Part shown: one piece after another, positions 9,014 through 19,400 of the stretch | Layout of the letters: each line of letters opens with the position of its first letter | Position numbering within the stretch: position 1 is the first letter of the stretch | Made by a program: the position numbers and the translations under genes | Origin: SSF14 sp037045585 | GTDB lineage: Bacteria > Actinomycetota > Acidimicrobiia > Acidimicrobiales > Microtrichaceae | NCBI GenBank assembly: GCA_037045585.1 | Contig: JBAOIR010000051.1 | Location: 1 to 64,000, forward strand | DNA length: 64,000 bases | Reading direction: 5' to 3' | Notes under the pieces: model-generated | The model's input: only the letters and a program-made list of their open reading frames with translations | The model's database searches: none | What the model was told of the DNA's origin: nothing

Positions 9014-9919
9014 ATGACCTCCGACCCGACAACGGCGCCACCCTCCCCGTCCCCGAGCCGACGGTTGTGGGAGCTGATCGAACCGATCCACGCCGTCACC
9101 TACTTCTCGGCCGCGTGCCAGGACGCGATGACCGAGGTCGGGATGAAGGGCTTCTGGATGGGCTACTTCGCAGCGCGGAGTGCCCCCTTCGGCGCCGCTG
9201 CGCCCGCCCTCGTGGAGGCGACGTTCTACAACTTCGCCCCCACGCTCGTCCGCCGCGCCCTGCCCGATGCCTGGGCCCGCGCCACCCCCGCAGACGTGCT
9301 CACGGCGCGCTCGGCGGCCGCGGCAATCGCCCTGCGCCAACTCGCTCCGGAGGCGGACGAGTACGCCCGGCGGGCCCTGCCCCTACTGGAATCGGCGGCG
9401 GGCGCCGCCCGGTGCGACGGCCGTCCCCTCGCTGCGGCGAACCAGGCCCTCGCTGCGGCGGCCGATCCGGTGGAGCGGCTGTGGCAGGCGACCACCACCC
9501 TGCGCGAGCACCGTGGCGACGGGCACGTCGCCGCGCTCGTCGCCGCCGACCTCAGCGGGCTCGAGGCCCACGTACTCCTGTCCGCGACGGTGGTCGGCGC
9601 CGCGACGCCGGAGCGCCTCCAACAGGCGCGGGGGTGGACGCCCGACCAGTGGGACGTCGCGGTCGACGCCCTCCGCTCCCGAGGCCTCCTCGACGATGGT
9701 GGGGCGGCTACCGCTGAGGGGCACCTCCTGCGGGTCGGGGTCGAGGCGAGCACCGACGACATCGCCTGGCAGCCGTACCGGGACGGTCTCACCGACACCG
9801 GTCTCGACCTCCTCCGAACGGTGCTGCGCCCGCTCGCGACGGTGGTGCGACAGTCGGGGCTCATCCCGTTCCCCAACCCCATCGGTCTCCCGGACCCCCA
9901 CGGGGACGGGAGTCGATGA
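9014..9919 (+). CDS. SCO6745-family protein
   Basis: A 301-residue soluble, mostly helical protein of the actinobacterial SCO6745 type: RLWELIEPIHAVTYFS, then MKGFWMGYFAARSAPFG and FYNFAPTLVRRALPDAW, and a C-terminal winged-helix-like part containing GWTPDQWDVAVDALRSRGLL. The conserved N-terminal Glu/His and aromatic residues suggest ligand binding. The C-terminal part resembles a MarR-like helix-turn-helix, so some members are called transcription factors without proof. It overlaps the following lipase gene by ATGA, which suggests translational coupling. Confidence 0.7.
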   Translation: MTSDPTTAPPSPSPSRRLWELIEPIHAVTYFSAACQDAMTEVGMKGFWMGYFAARSAPFGAAAPALVEATFYNFAPTLVRRALPDAWARATPADVLTARSAAAAIALRQLAPEADEYARRALPLLESAAGAARCDGRPLAAANQALAAAADPVERLWQATTTLREHRGDGHVAALVAADLSGLEAHVLLSATVVGAATPERLQQARGWTPDQWDVAVDALRSRGLLDDGGAATAEGHLLRVGVEASTDDIAWQPYRDGLTDTGLDLLRTVLRPLATVVRQSGLIPFPNPIGLPDPHGDGSR

Positions 9920-11283
9920 GCGGCGGCCGCCGCCGTTCCCTCATCGCCGCACTCCTGTTGTCGTCGGGCCTGACGTCGTGCAGCGGCACCGACGGCGCGA
10001 CCACCGTCGCCCCCGATCGCCGGGATAGCGACGCCTCGATCTCGATCTCGACCTCGACCTCGACCTCGCCCTCGATCTCGCCGGCCGCGGCCGCGGCCGC
10101 GCCCACCACAACACCGCCGACCGAACCGCCCACGGCCGCGCCCCCGACAACGGCCGCGCCGGCGGCCGCCACCGAGCTCCCCGCGGACGCCGACCTCCTC
10201 GCCGACCCACCCGACCCTGCCGGCACCGCGCCGGGTGACCTGCTCCGCTACCAACGGATCACGACCCCACTCGGGGGGCTGCTCGTCCCCAACGACCTGT
10301 GGCGGGTCGTGTACACGTCGACCGACACCAACGGCTCACCGATCCTCGTCACCGGGCTCGTCCGCGTCCCGATGGACCGACCTGCACCGCCGAACGGCCG
10401 CCCCGTCGTGACCTGGGCCCACGGCACCACCGGCACCGCCGACACGTGCAGTCCGTCGAGACGGCTCGACGCTCCTCCGGTGCCCGATCCCTTCGTCAAC
10501 GACGGCTTCGTCGTCGCCGCGACCGACTACGCGGGCCTCGGCACTCCCGGGCCCCACCCGTACTTCGACGGCGCCAGCGCCGGTCGGGCGGTGCTCGACA
10601 TCGTGACGGCTGCCGGCCACCTCCCGGGCGTCACGATCGCCCCGCAGTTCGCCATCTGGGGCCACTCCCAGGGCGGGCACGCGGCACTGTTCGCCCGCGA
10701 GCTCGCCGCCCAGCGCCTGCCGGCACACCAGCTCATCGGGACCGTGGCGCTCGCACCGCCGAGCCTCGTCAAGGACACCATGACGGCGATCCTCGTCGCC
10801 CTCCAACCGAAGGGGTTCGCGGCGATGACCGTCGCCGGCATCGCAGCAACCCACCCCGACGCCGAGCTCACCGACATCCTCATTCCGGCCGCTGCCGAAG
10901 CGATCGGGACGCTCGTCGAGACGGAGTGCGCCGCCGGGATCGACCGGGCGCTCGGCCTCTTCGGCAACACCGACATCGTCGTCGCCAACCCGAACCAGAT
11001 CGAACCGTGGGCGACCTACCTGCAGGCCGCTGAGCCGGCGATGGCGGCGGGCGCCGGCCCACTCCTCCTGATCCACTCCATCGACGACCGGACGGTGCCG
11101 GCCTTCATGTCTGCCGTCGTCGAGATGCGCACGTGCTCGCGCGGCGAGCCGACCGTCCGGTGGGTGCTCGGCAGCGGCGGGCACAACGGCATCATCGGCC
11201 TCACATTCGACCTCGACCGCCAGTGGACGCTCGACCGATTCGCCGGCGTCCCCGCACCGTCCAACTCCGCGTCCGGAGGCTGA
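9916..11283 (+). CDS. Secreted lipase/alpha-beta hydrolase lipoprotein (LIP family)
   Basis: A 455-residue protein with a lipoprotein signal: basic start, hydrophobic stretch, then GLTSC with the lipidated Cys near residue 22. A low-complexity Ser/Thr/Pro/Ala linker follows up to about residue 95, partly encoded by a hexanucleotide repeat (tcgacc/tcgatc, about 10035-10085). The hydrolase shows TWAHGTTG (oxyanion region), TDYAGLGTPG, the nucleophile elbow GHSQGGHAA, and a late GSGGHNG that could supply the catalytic His. This is the layout of secretory lipases (LIP) that cleave acyl esters at the cell surface. It overlaps the SCO6745-like gene by 4 bp. Confidence 0.85.
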   Translation: MSGGRRRSLIAALLLSSGLTSCSGTDGATTVAPDRRDSDASISISTSTSTSPSISPAAAAAAPTTTPPTEPPTAAPPTTAAPAAATELPADADLLADPPDPAGTAPGDLLRYQRITTPLGGLLVPNDLWRVVYTSTDTNGSPILVTGLVRVPMDRPAPPNGRPVVTWAHGTTGTADTCSPSRRLDAPPVPDPFVNDGFVVAATDYAGLGTPGPHPYFDGASAGRAVLDIVTAAGHLPGVTIAPQFAIWGHSQGGHAALFARELAAQRLPAHQLIGTVALAPPSLVKDTMTAILVALQPKGFAAMTVAGIAATHPDAELTDILIPAAAEAIGTLVETECAAGIDRALGLFGNTDIVVANPNQIEPWATYLQAAEPAMAAGAGPLLLIHSIDDRTVPAFMSAVVEMRTCSRGEPTVRWVLGSGGHNGIIGLTFDLDRQWTLDRFAGVPAPSNSASGG

Positions 11284-11313
11284 CGGTCCGCCGACGAGGC
11301 GCCCGTGTCGACG

Positions 11314-11955
11314 TCAGTCGGTGACGAGCAGCGATCGGTACACCTGGTCGGTGAGGGCGAACCAACTCTCGGCATCCATCGGAGTCACGAGGTTGATGTC
11401 GTTCAGGACCAGACCCAGCGAGACGCCCTGCAGGAGGGTCGCCACCGCTCGAGCATCGAGGTCGCGACGCACCAGCCCCTTGCGTTGGCCCTCGACGATG
11501 ATCTCGGTGAACGCCGTGGTGCAGGCGTCCTGGGCCCGGGCCAGGCCGGCGCTCAGATCCGGGTGATGGAGGGCCACGCCCGCTACCTCGGCGCGGAGCC
11601 GGCGCGATCGCGCCCGCGCGTCGCTGTGGGCAGCCCGCGTCAGGAACTGCATGCCGCTCCAGAGTTCGTCGACCGTCTCCGAGCGCTCGACCAGGTCACG
11701 CACCGCGTCGACGTCGCCGGTGATCACCGCCTCGAACTGGGCGATGCGGGCGGCGACGATGAGGTCGCGGCGGCTCTCGAAGTGGTGGTAGACCGCGCCG
11801 ACCGACACGTCGAGCGCGTTGGCGATCTCGCGCACCTTGATGGCCTGCTCGCCGCCGCGTTCGAGCGCTGCGACCGCCACCTCGACCAATCGACCGCGAG
11901 TCGCCTCGCCCTGCTGTTCACGTGCTGCAGCAGCACGTACCTGGGTACGCGGCAT
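11314..11955 (-). CDS. TetR-family transcriptional regulator
   Basis: A 213-residue regulator starting at ATG 11955 (MPRTQVRAAAAREQQ). The N-terminal helix-turn-helix reads IKVREIANALDVSVGAVYHHF, typical of TetR, followed by ESRRDLIVAA. The rest is a helical ligand-binding domain with no obvious ligand. It lies 116 bp downstream of the MMPL transporter on the same strand, so it may control that transporter and itself. Two palindromes cover its first codons (11920-11949). A longer upstream frame exists but has no regulator-like residues. Confidence 0.85.
   Translation of the reverse strand: MPRTQVRAAAAREQQGEATRGRLVEVAVAALERGGEQAIKVREIANALDVSVGAVYHHFESRRDLIVAARIAQFEAVITGDVDAVRDLVERSETVDELWSGMQFLTRAAHSDARARSRRLRAEVAGVALHHPDLSAGLARAQDACTTAFTEIIVEGQRKGLVRRDLDARAVATLLQGVSLGLVLNDINLVTPMDAESWFALTDQVYRSLLVTD
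11920..11949. promoter_or_regulatory. Two overlapping palindromes at the tetR start, candidate operator
   Basis: ACGTGCTG-CAG-CAGCACGT spans 11920-11938 and CGTACC-TG-GGTACG spans 11936-11949. Both arms are perfect. They lie within codons 3-12 of tetR, where an autoregulatory operator could sit. The first may simply reflect the alanine codons. Confidence 0.35.
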
Positions 11956-12071
11956 ATCGACCTCGAATCGTGACCGCTGGCCGCAAGGGAACGACCGCCG
12001 GGTCAGGGTAACGCCCGCGATCCCGACGCGCCGCGATGCCCACCCGAAACGGGTGGCCTGCGGTTCGACGA

Positions 12072-14595
12072 TCAGGCGGGAGCCGGTGCCCCGCCGGAAC
12101 CGTCGGTCTCGCCGTCGAACTCGATCAACGGTTCGTGGTGGTCGTGGATCATGCCCTTCGACACCCACCCCCACTTGTCCGCCCACACCAGCATCGGCGG
12201 GAGCACCACGAGGGCGCTCAGGAGGGCGACCGCGACGTTCATACCGACCACCCGACCGAAGTCACGCAGGAGCGGCATCGACGAGAACGAGATGACGGCG
12301 ACACCGGCGATGGCGGTACACGCCGACACGATGAACGCCCGCCCCGTCCGCTCCGCCGTCACGTCGACCGCTTCCTTCGGGTCGAGGCCCCGGCCCCGTT
12401 CCTCGACGAACCGCAGGAGGATGAGCGACGTGAACTCGGTGCAGGCCGCGACCACGAGCGGACCACCGACCGCGGTCATCGGCGACAGTTCGAGATTGGC
12501 CCAGTAGGCGACGAGCGACGACACGCCAACGGCGATCAGCACGGGCACGAGCGACAGCAGCGAGCGGATCAGGCTCCGCATCCGGATCGTGAGGAAGATG
12601 CCCACGAACGCGATCGACAGGTAGGTGAGCAGGATGCGGTTCTTCTCGAGATTGTCGAGGAGCCCCACCCCCACGACGACGAGGCCCGACGGCGTCACCG
12701 TCGTGCCGGCCGGCGGCTTGTCGGCGCCCGAGGTCGGGTTCTCCTCGTTGCGGATCTCCTCGACGATCGTCTTGCGGTCCTCGAGCGAGCCGGGGCCGGT
12801 CAGGAACGCGATGTTGTACGCCTGGTCGGTCGAACCGCTGTCATCGAACACCGTCGACTTGATGTCGGCGGGTGCGACAGCGAGGGCCTCCTTCACGAGT
12901 TCGGCGTCGGGATGGACCCGCTCGGTGCCCGGCACCACGAGCAGGTCGCCGACGATCGCCACGATGCTCGACGCCACGACGATGTCGCCCGTCGGCTGGT
13001 ACTTGCCGAGATACCGGTTGGTGAACTCGTCGACGTGATCGACGACCTCCTGGGAGAACGGGTCCTTCGTCTCGATGAACACACCGAGCTCGCTCGAACC
13101 TCCGACCTCCTTCTCGGCGTAGCGCAGGTTCTTGATGACCTGGCTCTCGGGGTTGACCCACTTGACCGGATCGGTCTGGATGTACAGCTTCTCCTCGACG
13201 CTGATGCCCCCGATGAAGATGGCGATCGAGGCGACGGCGAGCGGGATCGCCGCCACTGCCGGGAGCCCGCCCAGCTTCACGACCAGGGTGCCCAGCCACC
13301 CGGCGTTGAACTCACCCTTGGGGGTCGGCTTGCGGTACTCGCGGATGCCGAGCGTGGCGAGCGGAACGATGATCGAGGCGATGCAGATCACCGCGACGCC
13401 CACGGCCAGGAGCAGGCCGAAATCGCGGAGCATCGGGACCGCCGCCCAGTGCAGGGCGGCGAAGGCGAAGACGGCGTCGAACGTGACGACGAGGAGGGCC
13501 GGACCGAGGTTCCGGGCCGTCTCCTGAATGGGGTGCGCCGAGCGCCCGATCACCGCTTCCTCCTCGACGCGGGCGTGCATCTGGATCGCGTAGTCGATAC
13601 CGATGCCCAACATGACGGGCAGGCCGGCGACGGTGACGAGCGTGAGAGGCACCCCGAGGTAGCCGGCGGTGCCGAACGCCCAGATGACACCGACGACGAT
13701 CACGCCGAGCGGCAGCAGGCGCCAACGCACGTTGAACAGCACGAGCAGGATCAGCACCATGATGCCCACGCGCGATCGCGCCGAGCTGCAACATGCCGCC
13801 GCGGAGGTAGTCGTTGATCTCGACGAGGAGCTTGGGGGACCCGGTCGTCCGCACCTCGGCGTGCTCCAGCTCGAGGTTCTCGACGATCTCGTAGGTCGTG
13901 TTGGTGGCCGTTGTGGCCGGGTCGACCTTCAGGTTGCCGTCGAACCGGGTGAGGATCATGGCGTGGGTGTCGTCGGGGAACACCGCACGTTGGGACAGGC
14001 GAATCTCGCCCTGGTTGTCGTGGAGCAGGAAATCGGTCCAGGCCGGTTTCGGGAGGAACCGGTCCTCCTCGGGGATCGCGAGCACCTTCTGCGTGGTCAC
14101 CGCGTTGTCGGCCTCGCCCGCGGCCTTGTCGGCCTCGGGAGCCTGCTCGATCGCCTTGGCCAGCGATCGCGCCGCGACCGAACCGAGCAGGTTCTGCAGC
14201 GTCGGGGCCGCCGGGTCGGCCGAGATGAGGTTGGCGGAGAGATCGAGCGCCACGATCGGATCGATGACGCCGCGCACGCCGGGCACCTTGCGAAGCTCGG
14301 CGCTCGTCGCCTCGATCGCCTCGCGGTTCTTGGGGTTGGTGATGAGCTCGGCGACCGTGTGGCCCTCGTCCATCGTGATGACCGTCAGGTTCGCTTCGCC
14401 GCCGAAGCGCTTCTGGTAGTCGACGCTCGCGGCGTAGGCCGCGTCGTCCTGGTTCAGGTAGCTCTCGGTGCCCGTCGCGAAGCTCAGCTTCGTGATCCCG
14501 TACCCCATGGTGAGGGTGATCAGGAGGCCGATGATGGCCACGAGACCCGCCCGCCTCCCGAGCTCGACGGCCAGTCGCGACCAGAACTTCTGCAT
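12072..14595 (-). CDS. MMPL/RND-superfamily transporter (one frameshift)
   Basis: An RND-type membrane transporter of about 840 residues in the MMPL/HpnN-like branch, which exports lipids or other hydrophobic compounds. The start is ATG 14595 (MQKFWSRLAVELGRRAGL) after GGAGATTGATGTG. Two repeats each hold one first TM helix, a large periplasmic domain and five further TM helices. The first repeat has LGIGIDYAIQMHARVEE, with the GxxxD-type TM4 motif that couples to protons. The second has VAACTEFTSLILLRFVEERG. The frame shifts by one extra base near 13775, between LGAIA and VGIMVLILLV, and otherwise the protein is intact. The following gene, tetR, is a likely regulator. Confidence 0.85.
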
Positions 14596-14641
14596 CACAT
14601 CAATCTCCAACTCGGGTGAACGGCGGTTGAACTGTAGTCGT

Positions 14642-15247
14642 TCACCAGCCCCCGCGACGGATGAACTCCCGTGGTGTCGGGCGGCGTCTGCCGGCCGACG
14701 CCGAGGGCCGGTCGTCGCCGTCGGGCCACCCGAGTGCGACGGCGCCGAGGATGCGTCGATCTCCGGGGATGCCGAAGGTGGTGGCGACGTCGGACTCGTT
14801 ACCGAAGACACCGAACAGCAACGATCCCAGCCCCGCCGACGTCGCCGCGAGCAGCATCGCCATCACTGCAGCGCCACCGTCGACCCACCAGTACGGGACC
14901 GACCAGGCGTCGGCCCCGGCACCGAGACCGGTGCGCGCCTTGTCGTCCTCCGCGTAGCGCCGGACGTACGCCTCGGTGTCGACGACGGGGAGCACGATCA
15001 CCGGCGCACGGAGCAGCCCCGGCCACCCGAACCGGTCGCGGCGGGGTCCGGCGGGCAGCGTGGTGTCCCAGTAGCGGTCCACGTCGGCGCGCCGCTCGAG
15101 GACCACGAGGTCGAGCGCCCAGGTGTTGCCCACGCTCGGGGCCCGCCGACACGCGGCCAGGACCGGGTCGAGCACGTCAGGGGCGACCGGATCGGTCAAG
15201 TACGAGCGACACGACCGCCGTCCGGCCAGCGCCTCGGAAAGGTCCAT
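14642..15247 (-). CDS. Nitroreductase-family flavoprotein
   Basis: About 201 residues with the FMN-binding nitroreductase layout: an N-terminal RRSCRSYLTDPVAPDVLDPVL (basic residues contacting FMN phosphate), APSVGNTWALDLVVLE, a central MAMLLAATSAGLGSLLFG and a closing AVALGWPDGDD. Such enzymes use NAD(P)H to reduce nitro groups, quinones or other acceptors, or modify F420-like cofactors. The substrate is unknown. The start at ATG 15247 (MDLSEAL) is preferred over an upstream ATG because family proteins begin just before this segment and GGAGGAG lies upstream. Confidence 0.85.
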   Translation of the reverse strand: MDLSEALAGRRSCRSYLTDPVAPDVLDPVLAACRRAPSVGNTWALDLVVLERRADVDRYWDTTLPAGPRRDRFGWPGLLRAPVIVLPVVDTEAYVRRYAEDDKARTGLGAGADAWSVPYWWVDGGAAVMAMLLAATSAGLGSLLFGVFGNESDVATTFGIPGDRRILGAVALGWPDGDDRPSASAGRRRPTPREFIRRGGW

Positions 15248-15359
15248 CAGGTGAGCGTCTCCTCCCGGGAGCCACCGCCGATGCAAGGTCTACCCGTCGA
15301 GGTACCGGAGCGTTGAAGGCCCGACGAAGGAGGGCCGAGCCGAGCGAAGGTGGCCTCGA

Positions 15360-16028
15360 CTATGAGTTGTACTTCAGCAGCTCTTCGGCCATGATCCAGC
15401 CGAACGCCACCAGGCAGTCGCCCTGCTTGGGCTTGAGCGGCTTGAAGAATGCGGCGACAGCGGGGTCGAGGCGCTCGGGCTTGAGCGACTCGTGGTCGAA
15501 CACCAGCGGGAACGACCCGTTGCCCTTGGCGACGAAGGCCTTGTCGTCGTAGCCGGCTTCCATCCCGAACCGCTTGGCGAGGCGCCGACCCCAGGCACGC
15601 TCCTCACCCGACGACTTGTGGTCGGGGCGGGGGTTGATGTCGGTGAGGACCTTGAACGCCTCGAACCCGTCGACGGTAGCGAAGCGGGTGCCGACGAGGA
15701 CGTCCTCGTCGGGGAACGCCATGAGGGCTCGACGGTAGTTGTCGTTCATGACGGCCTTGAGCACCTGGTCGCGCTTGGCGTTGCGCCGCACGTGGGCGAG
15801 GCCCAAGATGATGGCGGGCGTGCCGCCGATGCGTTCGAGCGTCGAGAACGAGAAGCCTCGCAGCAGTTCCCCCTCGCGAACCTGCGTCACGAGCACCCAG
15901 GCCTCGGCCTGCTTCGACAGATCACCGATCTCGTAGTGGCTCGGTGTCTCCGCACACAGATCTGCCATCTCAGCCAGTTCGGAGTCGGTGAGCTGTGAGC
16001 AGTCTTTCGTGCTGACATCGAACGGCAT
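15360..16028 (-). CDS. Conserved hypothetical protein, possible GNAT-like fold
   Basis: A 222-residue soluble protein with no family I recognise. It starts MPFDVSTKDCSQLTDSELAEM after the ribosome-binding GGGAG. The middle segment (GTPAIILGLAHVRRNAKRD) has the strand-basic-helix order seen where GNAT acetyltransferases hold the acetyl-CoA pyrophosphate, which hints at that fold, but this is weak. Its codon use is as GC-rich as its neighbours. It is divergent from a small lipoprotein gene. The 208-bp spacer between them holds a CCTGG-AAC-CCAGG inverted repeat just upstream of this gene. Confidence 0.7.
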   Translation of the reverse strand: MPFDVSTKDCSQLTDSELAEMADLCAETPSHYEIGDLSKQAEAWVLVTQVREGELLRGFSFSTLERIGGTPAIILGLAHVRRNAKRDQVLKAVMNDNYRRALMAFPDEDVLVGTRFATVDGFEAFKVLTDINPRPDHKSSGEERAWGRRLAKRFGMEAGYDDKAFVAKGNGSFPLVFDHESLKPERLDPAVAAFFKPLKPKQGDCLVAFGWIMAEELLKYNS

Positions 16029-16236
16029 TGCTCTCCCTACTGACCTGGAACCCAGGAACGGGCCTGGAATAGAAAACTGGCCCTATTAGTTCAGCGTCCC
16101 AAGGCCCCATCGGTCAAACCGGATCGAGTTTCCGTGTCGTCGACCGGCGCGACACCAACAGGTTCCCTGCGGCCGGAGGCCGATGAACGTTACGATTGCC
16201 CAGTCGCCACGCGGCGCCACGGGGGAGGACATCGTC

Positions 16237-16467
16237 ATGAGCAGAACACGTCGGGCAGTCGCTGCCATCGCCGTCGTTGCCACGCTGGGAACCGGCACGG
16301 TCACCGCGTGCACCGGTCCGCCGCCGACCGAGGAGGCCTGGACCAGCCTGTGGAACAGCATCGGGGTGGTCCTGTGGATCAACATCGCCAACGCGCTCGG
16401 CATCTGCTTCGCGCCGTGCCTGCCCGTGCAGGGTCCAATCCCGGCAACGCCACCGGCGCTCCCCTGA
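16237..16467 (+). CDS. Small lipoprotein, unknown function
   Basis: A 76-residue protein. The start is ATG 16237, 8 nt after the strong GGGGGAGG ribosome site. An upstream in-frame ATG at 16183 lacks one. The signal peptide (RRAVAAIAVVATLGTG) ends in TVTAC with the predicted lipidated Cys at residue 25. The short mature part has a hydrophobic stretch (SIGVVLWINIANALGICF) and two further cysteines, then a proline-rich end. I recognise no family. It may be anchored in the membrane twice, by lipid and by this helix. Confidence 0.65.
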   Translation: MSRTRRAVAAIAVVATLGTGTVTACTGPPPTEEAWTSLWNSIGVVLWINIANALGICFAPCLPVQGPIPATPPALP

Positions 16468-16473
16468 TCGCAG

Positions 16474-16489
16474 GGGCGCTGAGGCGCCC
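16474..16489. terminator. Hairpin between convergent lipoprotein gene and dnaE
   Basis: GGGCGC-TGAG-GCGCCC, a perfect 6-bp stem with a 4-nt loop, sits between the two convergent stops at 16467 and 16492. It could end transcription from both sides. Confidence 0.5.
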
Positions 16490-16491
16490 GC

Positions 16492-19400
16492 TCAGACGAC
16501 GATGGACTCGTGGCCGAGCAGCACCCTCAGCTCGCCGACGAGACCGGCCTCCACGTCGACGGTGAACTCCGGCGGGAGCTGCAGGATCTGCTGGCCCAGG
16601 TGCAGGTAGACCTCGCTCTCGCCGGGGAACTCGACGAGGAGTGACTTGAGGCGACCGATCACCTCGTCGGACAACCGGTTGGGCGACACCTGGATGCGCA
16701 ACGGTGGTGCACCCTCGGCCATCGGCTCGAAGAGGTCGATGTCCTTCGGGATCATCTTCGGCATGTCGTCTCGCCGGTCGACGCGACCGGTGATGATCAC
16801 CACGGCGTCATCGACGAGCTTGTGCCCGTGGTCGGCCATCGACTTCGGGAACACCATCACTTCGACCGACGTCTGGAGGTCTTCCAGTTGGAAGACGGCC
16901 ATGAGGTCGCCCTTCTTGGTCCACTTGCGTTGGAGGTTGGTGATGACGCCGCCGACGGTGCGCATCGAGCCGTCCTCGAGCTCGCTGAGGTCCATGAGGG
17001 TGCAGTCGACCTTCTTCGCCAGGGCACGCTCGGCGCCCATGAGGGGATGGTCGGACACGTAGAGCCCGAGCATCTCCTTCTCGAAGGCCAGGCGCTGCTT
17101 CTTGTCGAACTCGATGTCGGGGATCTGTGCCTTCTCGTTGAAGCCCGAGTCGGTGTCCTCGACGTCGCCGAACAGCGACATGACTCCCATGTCGCGCTCA
17201 CGGCGGCGGGCGACGGTCGTGTCGACGATCTGCTCGAACACCGTCAGGAGGCCCTGGCGGGGGTGGCCACACGAGTCGAACCCGCCGGCCTTGATGAGCG
17301 ACTCGATGGTGCGCTTGTTGAGGACGTTGGTGTGCACCCGCTCGCAGAAGTCGTAGAAGTCGGCGAACGGCCCGCCCTCGTCGCGAGCGGCCACGATGAG
17401 ATCGACGAGGCCCTCCCCCACGTTCCGCACGGCGGACAGGCCGAAGCTGATCTGCTGGGTCTGAGTGCCCGTTTCGAGGTCGACGCTGATGACCGGCGTG
17501 AAGTCGGATTCGGACCGGTTGACATCGGGCACCGTCACGTCGATACCCATCACCCGGCACTCGGCGAGGTAGATGGCGGCCTTCTCGAGTGAGCTCTTGA
17601 CGCTCGTGAGCAGAGCGGAGAAGTAGTCGGCGGGATAGTTCGCCTTGAGATACGCGGTCTGATACGAGATGAACCCGTAGCCGTAGGAATGGCTCTTGTT
17701 GAACGCGTAGTCGGCGAACTTCTCGATGATGTCGAACAGCTCGGTGCCCAGCTTCTCGCCGTAGCCCGTGTTCTCGACGCCCTCGACGAAACCTTTCCGC
17801 TCCTTCGCCATCATCTCGCGGATCTTCTTGCCGCAGTTGTGGACCAGGAAGTCCTCGACGACCGCGTACGGGCGGTCCGGGTTGCTCATCTGGAAGTCGA
17901 AGCACTCCTTCTCGCCGACGTAGTCGATCGACACCACGCGGTCCCAGAGCAGATCGCCGGTGCGAAGGTCCTCGAGTCGTTCGGAGTACAACAACCCGTC
18001 GAGGGTCTCGCGATGGAGGAGACGAACGGAGGTGTAGCCCCCGGAGTCGACGCCGAGGTCTCGGCGAGACCGACCCGTGACCGCGGCTCGGCGCTCGAGC
18101 TCCGACGCAAGGATCGAGGAGGGGATCCCGATGTTCGTCGCGCTCGCGGCGTCACCCCATGTCGCCGCCCACCGGTCCGCCTTGGAACGCTTCGACGTCG
18201 TGAGATGTGGCCCGACGGCAAGCAGGAATCGCCGCGCCATGCCCTTGTCCGCGATCGAGACCGTCCAATGGGTGCCGTGTCCAGGGATCTCGCGGCGATG
18301 CAGGTTGCCGACGACCCCGAGCCGAAGCAGCATCCGCTTGAGCGATCGGCAGATGTCGAGGCTCGCCGAGGCGTAGTGCACCCCCGAGGCGTCGGTCCAC
18401 CCGTCCGCACAGAAGTAGAGGCCGAGGAACCGCTCCACCTTGCGCAATGGCGCGTTGACGAGACGTGGTGAGACGACCTTGTCCCGAGACAGCCCGAGAC
18501 GGCCGAGGATCGGTTCGAGGTCGAGCAGCTCCTGACGGCTGAGGCGCAGGCGGGTCACTCCCTCGATCGTGCACTCGCTCGAATGCTCGCGACCGAAGAA
18601 GGTCCGGTATGCAGCTCGGAAGGCATCGAGGAGTTCGGGATCGGTGTTGCAGAAGAATGGACCTCCCGCCTGTCGGCGCACGTCGGGGGTATAGCCCTCC
18701 GAGACCAACAGCGCGGCAAGGTCGACTTCGGCCCCGGTCACACGGGACCCGCCGTGGGTTCTCGTTCTCCCGGCGACGCCGACGAGATCCCCGGCCTGGA
18801 TCTTGCCGAGCTCGAGCCAACCGTCCTCGACGAGGAACGGGTGGTTGGACGTTGCCTCAACGGTGTACCCCGTCGAAGTCGTCAGACGGAACACCGGCTT
18901 GCGACCCACCGACCAGACGTCGTCAACAGTCTCGAACCTCGACGTCGCTGACGTGGTATCGATCGTCTGCACTCGCCGATCCGCCAGGGACATCACCGAC
19001 TCGATGGGCACGTAGCCCCGCGACCTGCTCAGGATCCGCGTGCCGACAGGCAGGCAGGCCTTACGGAGGTTGTCCGCTTCGGCGAGCGAGTAGCCGGCGA
19101 ACTTCTGCGCCACCCGCATGACCGACTCCTGGTAGATCATCAGGCCGTACGTATCGGCCAGGACCTCCTCGGCGTCGGGGTGGAAGTACTGCACCGGCTT
19201 CCGGCCGTTCTTGATGTCGGCGTAGTCGTTGTGCATGTTCACCGACATGGGGCCCGGCCGGTAGAGCGCCACGAGGGCGGCAACGTCCTCGAACTTGTCG
19301 GGGGCGAGCGAACGAACGAGCGCCCGCATGGCGCCACCCTCCAACTGGAACACGCCGATCGTGTCGCCCCGACCCAGCAACTCGTAGGTCTTGGCGTCCT

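Noticed and set aside
12072..14595. MMPL transporter as two separate genes or a pseudogene
   Set aside because: A single extra base joins two perfectly complementary halves, so an intact gene with a sequence error fits better.
15315..15345. Weak inverted repeat GGCCC...GGGCC upstream of the nitroreductase gene
   Set aside because: Only 5-bp arms, which are frequent by chance at this GC content.
16029..16236. Possible tRNA or small RNA in the divergent spacer
   Set aside because: Several short inverted repeats are present, but no cloverleaf, T-loop sequence or terminator supports an RNA gene.
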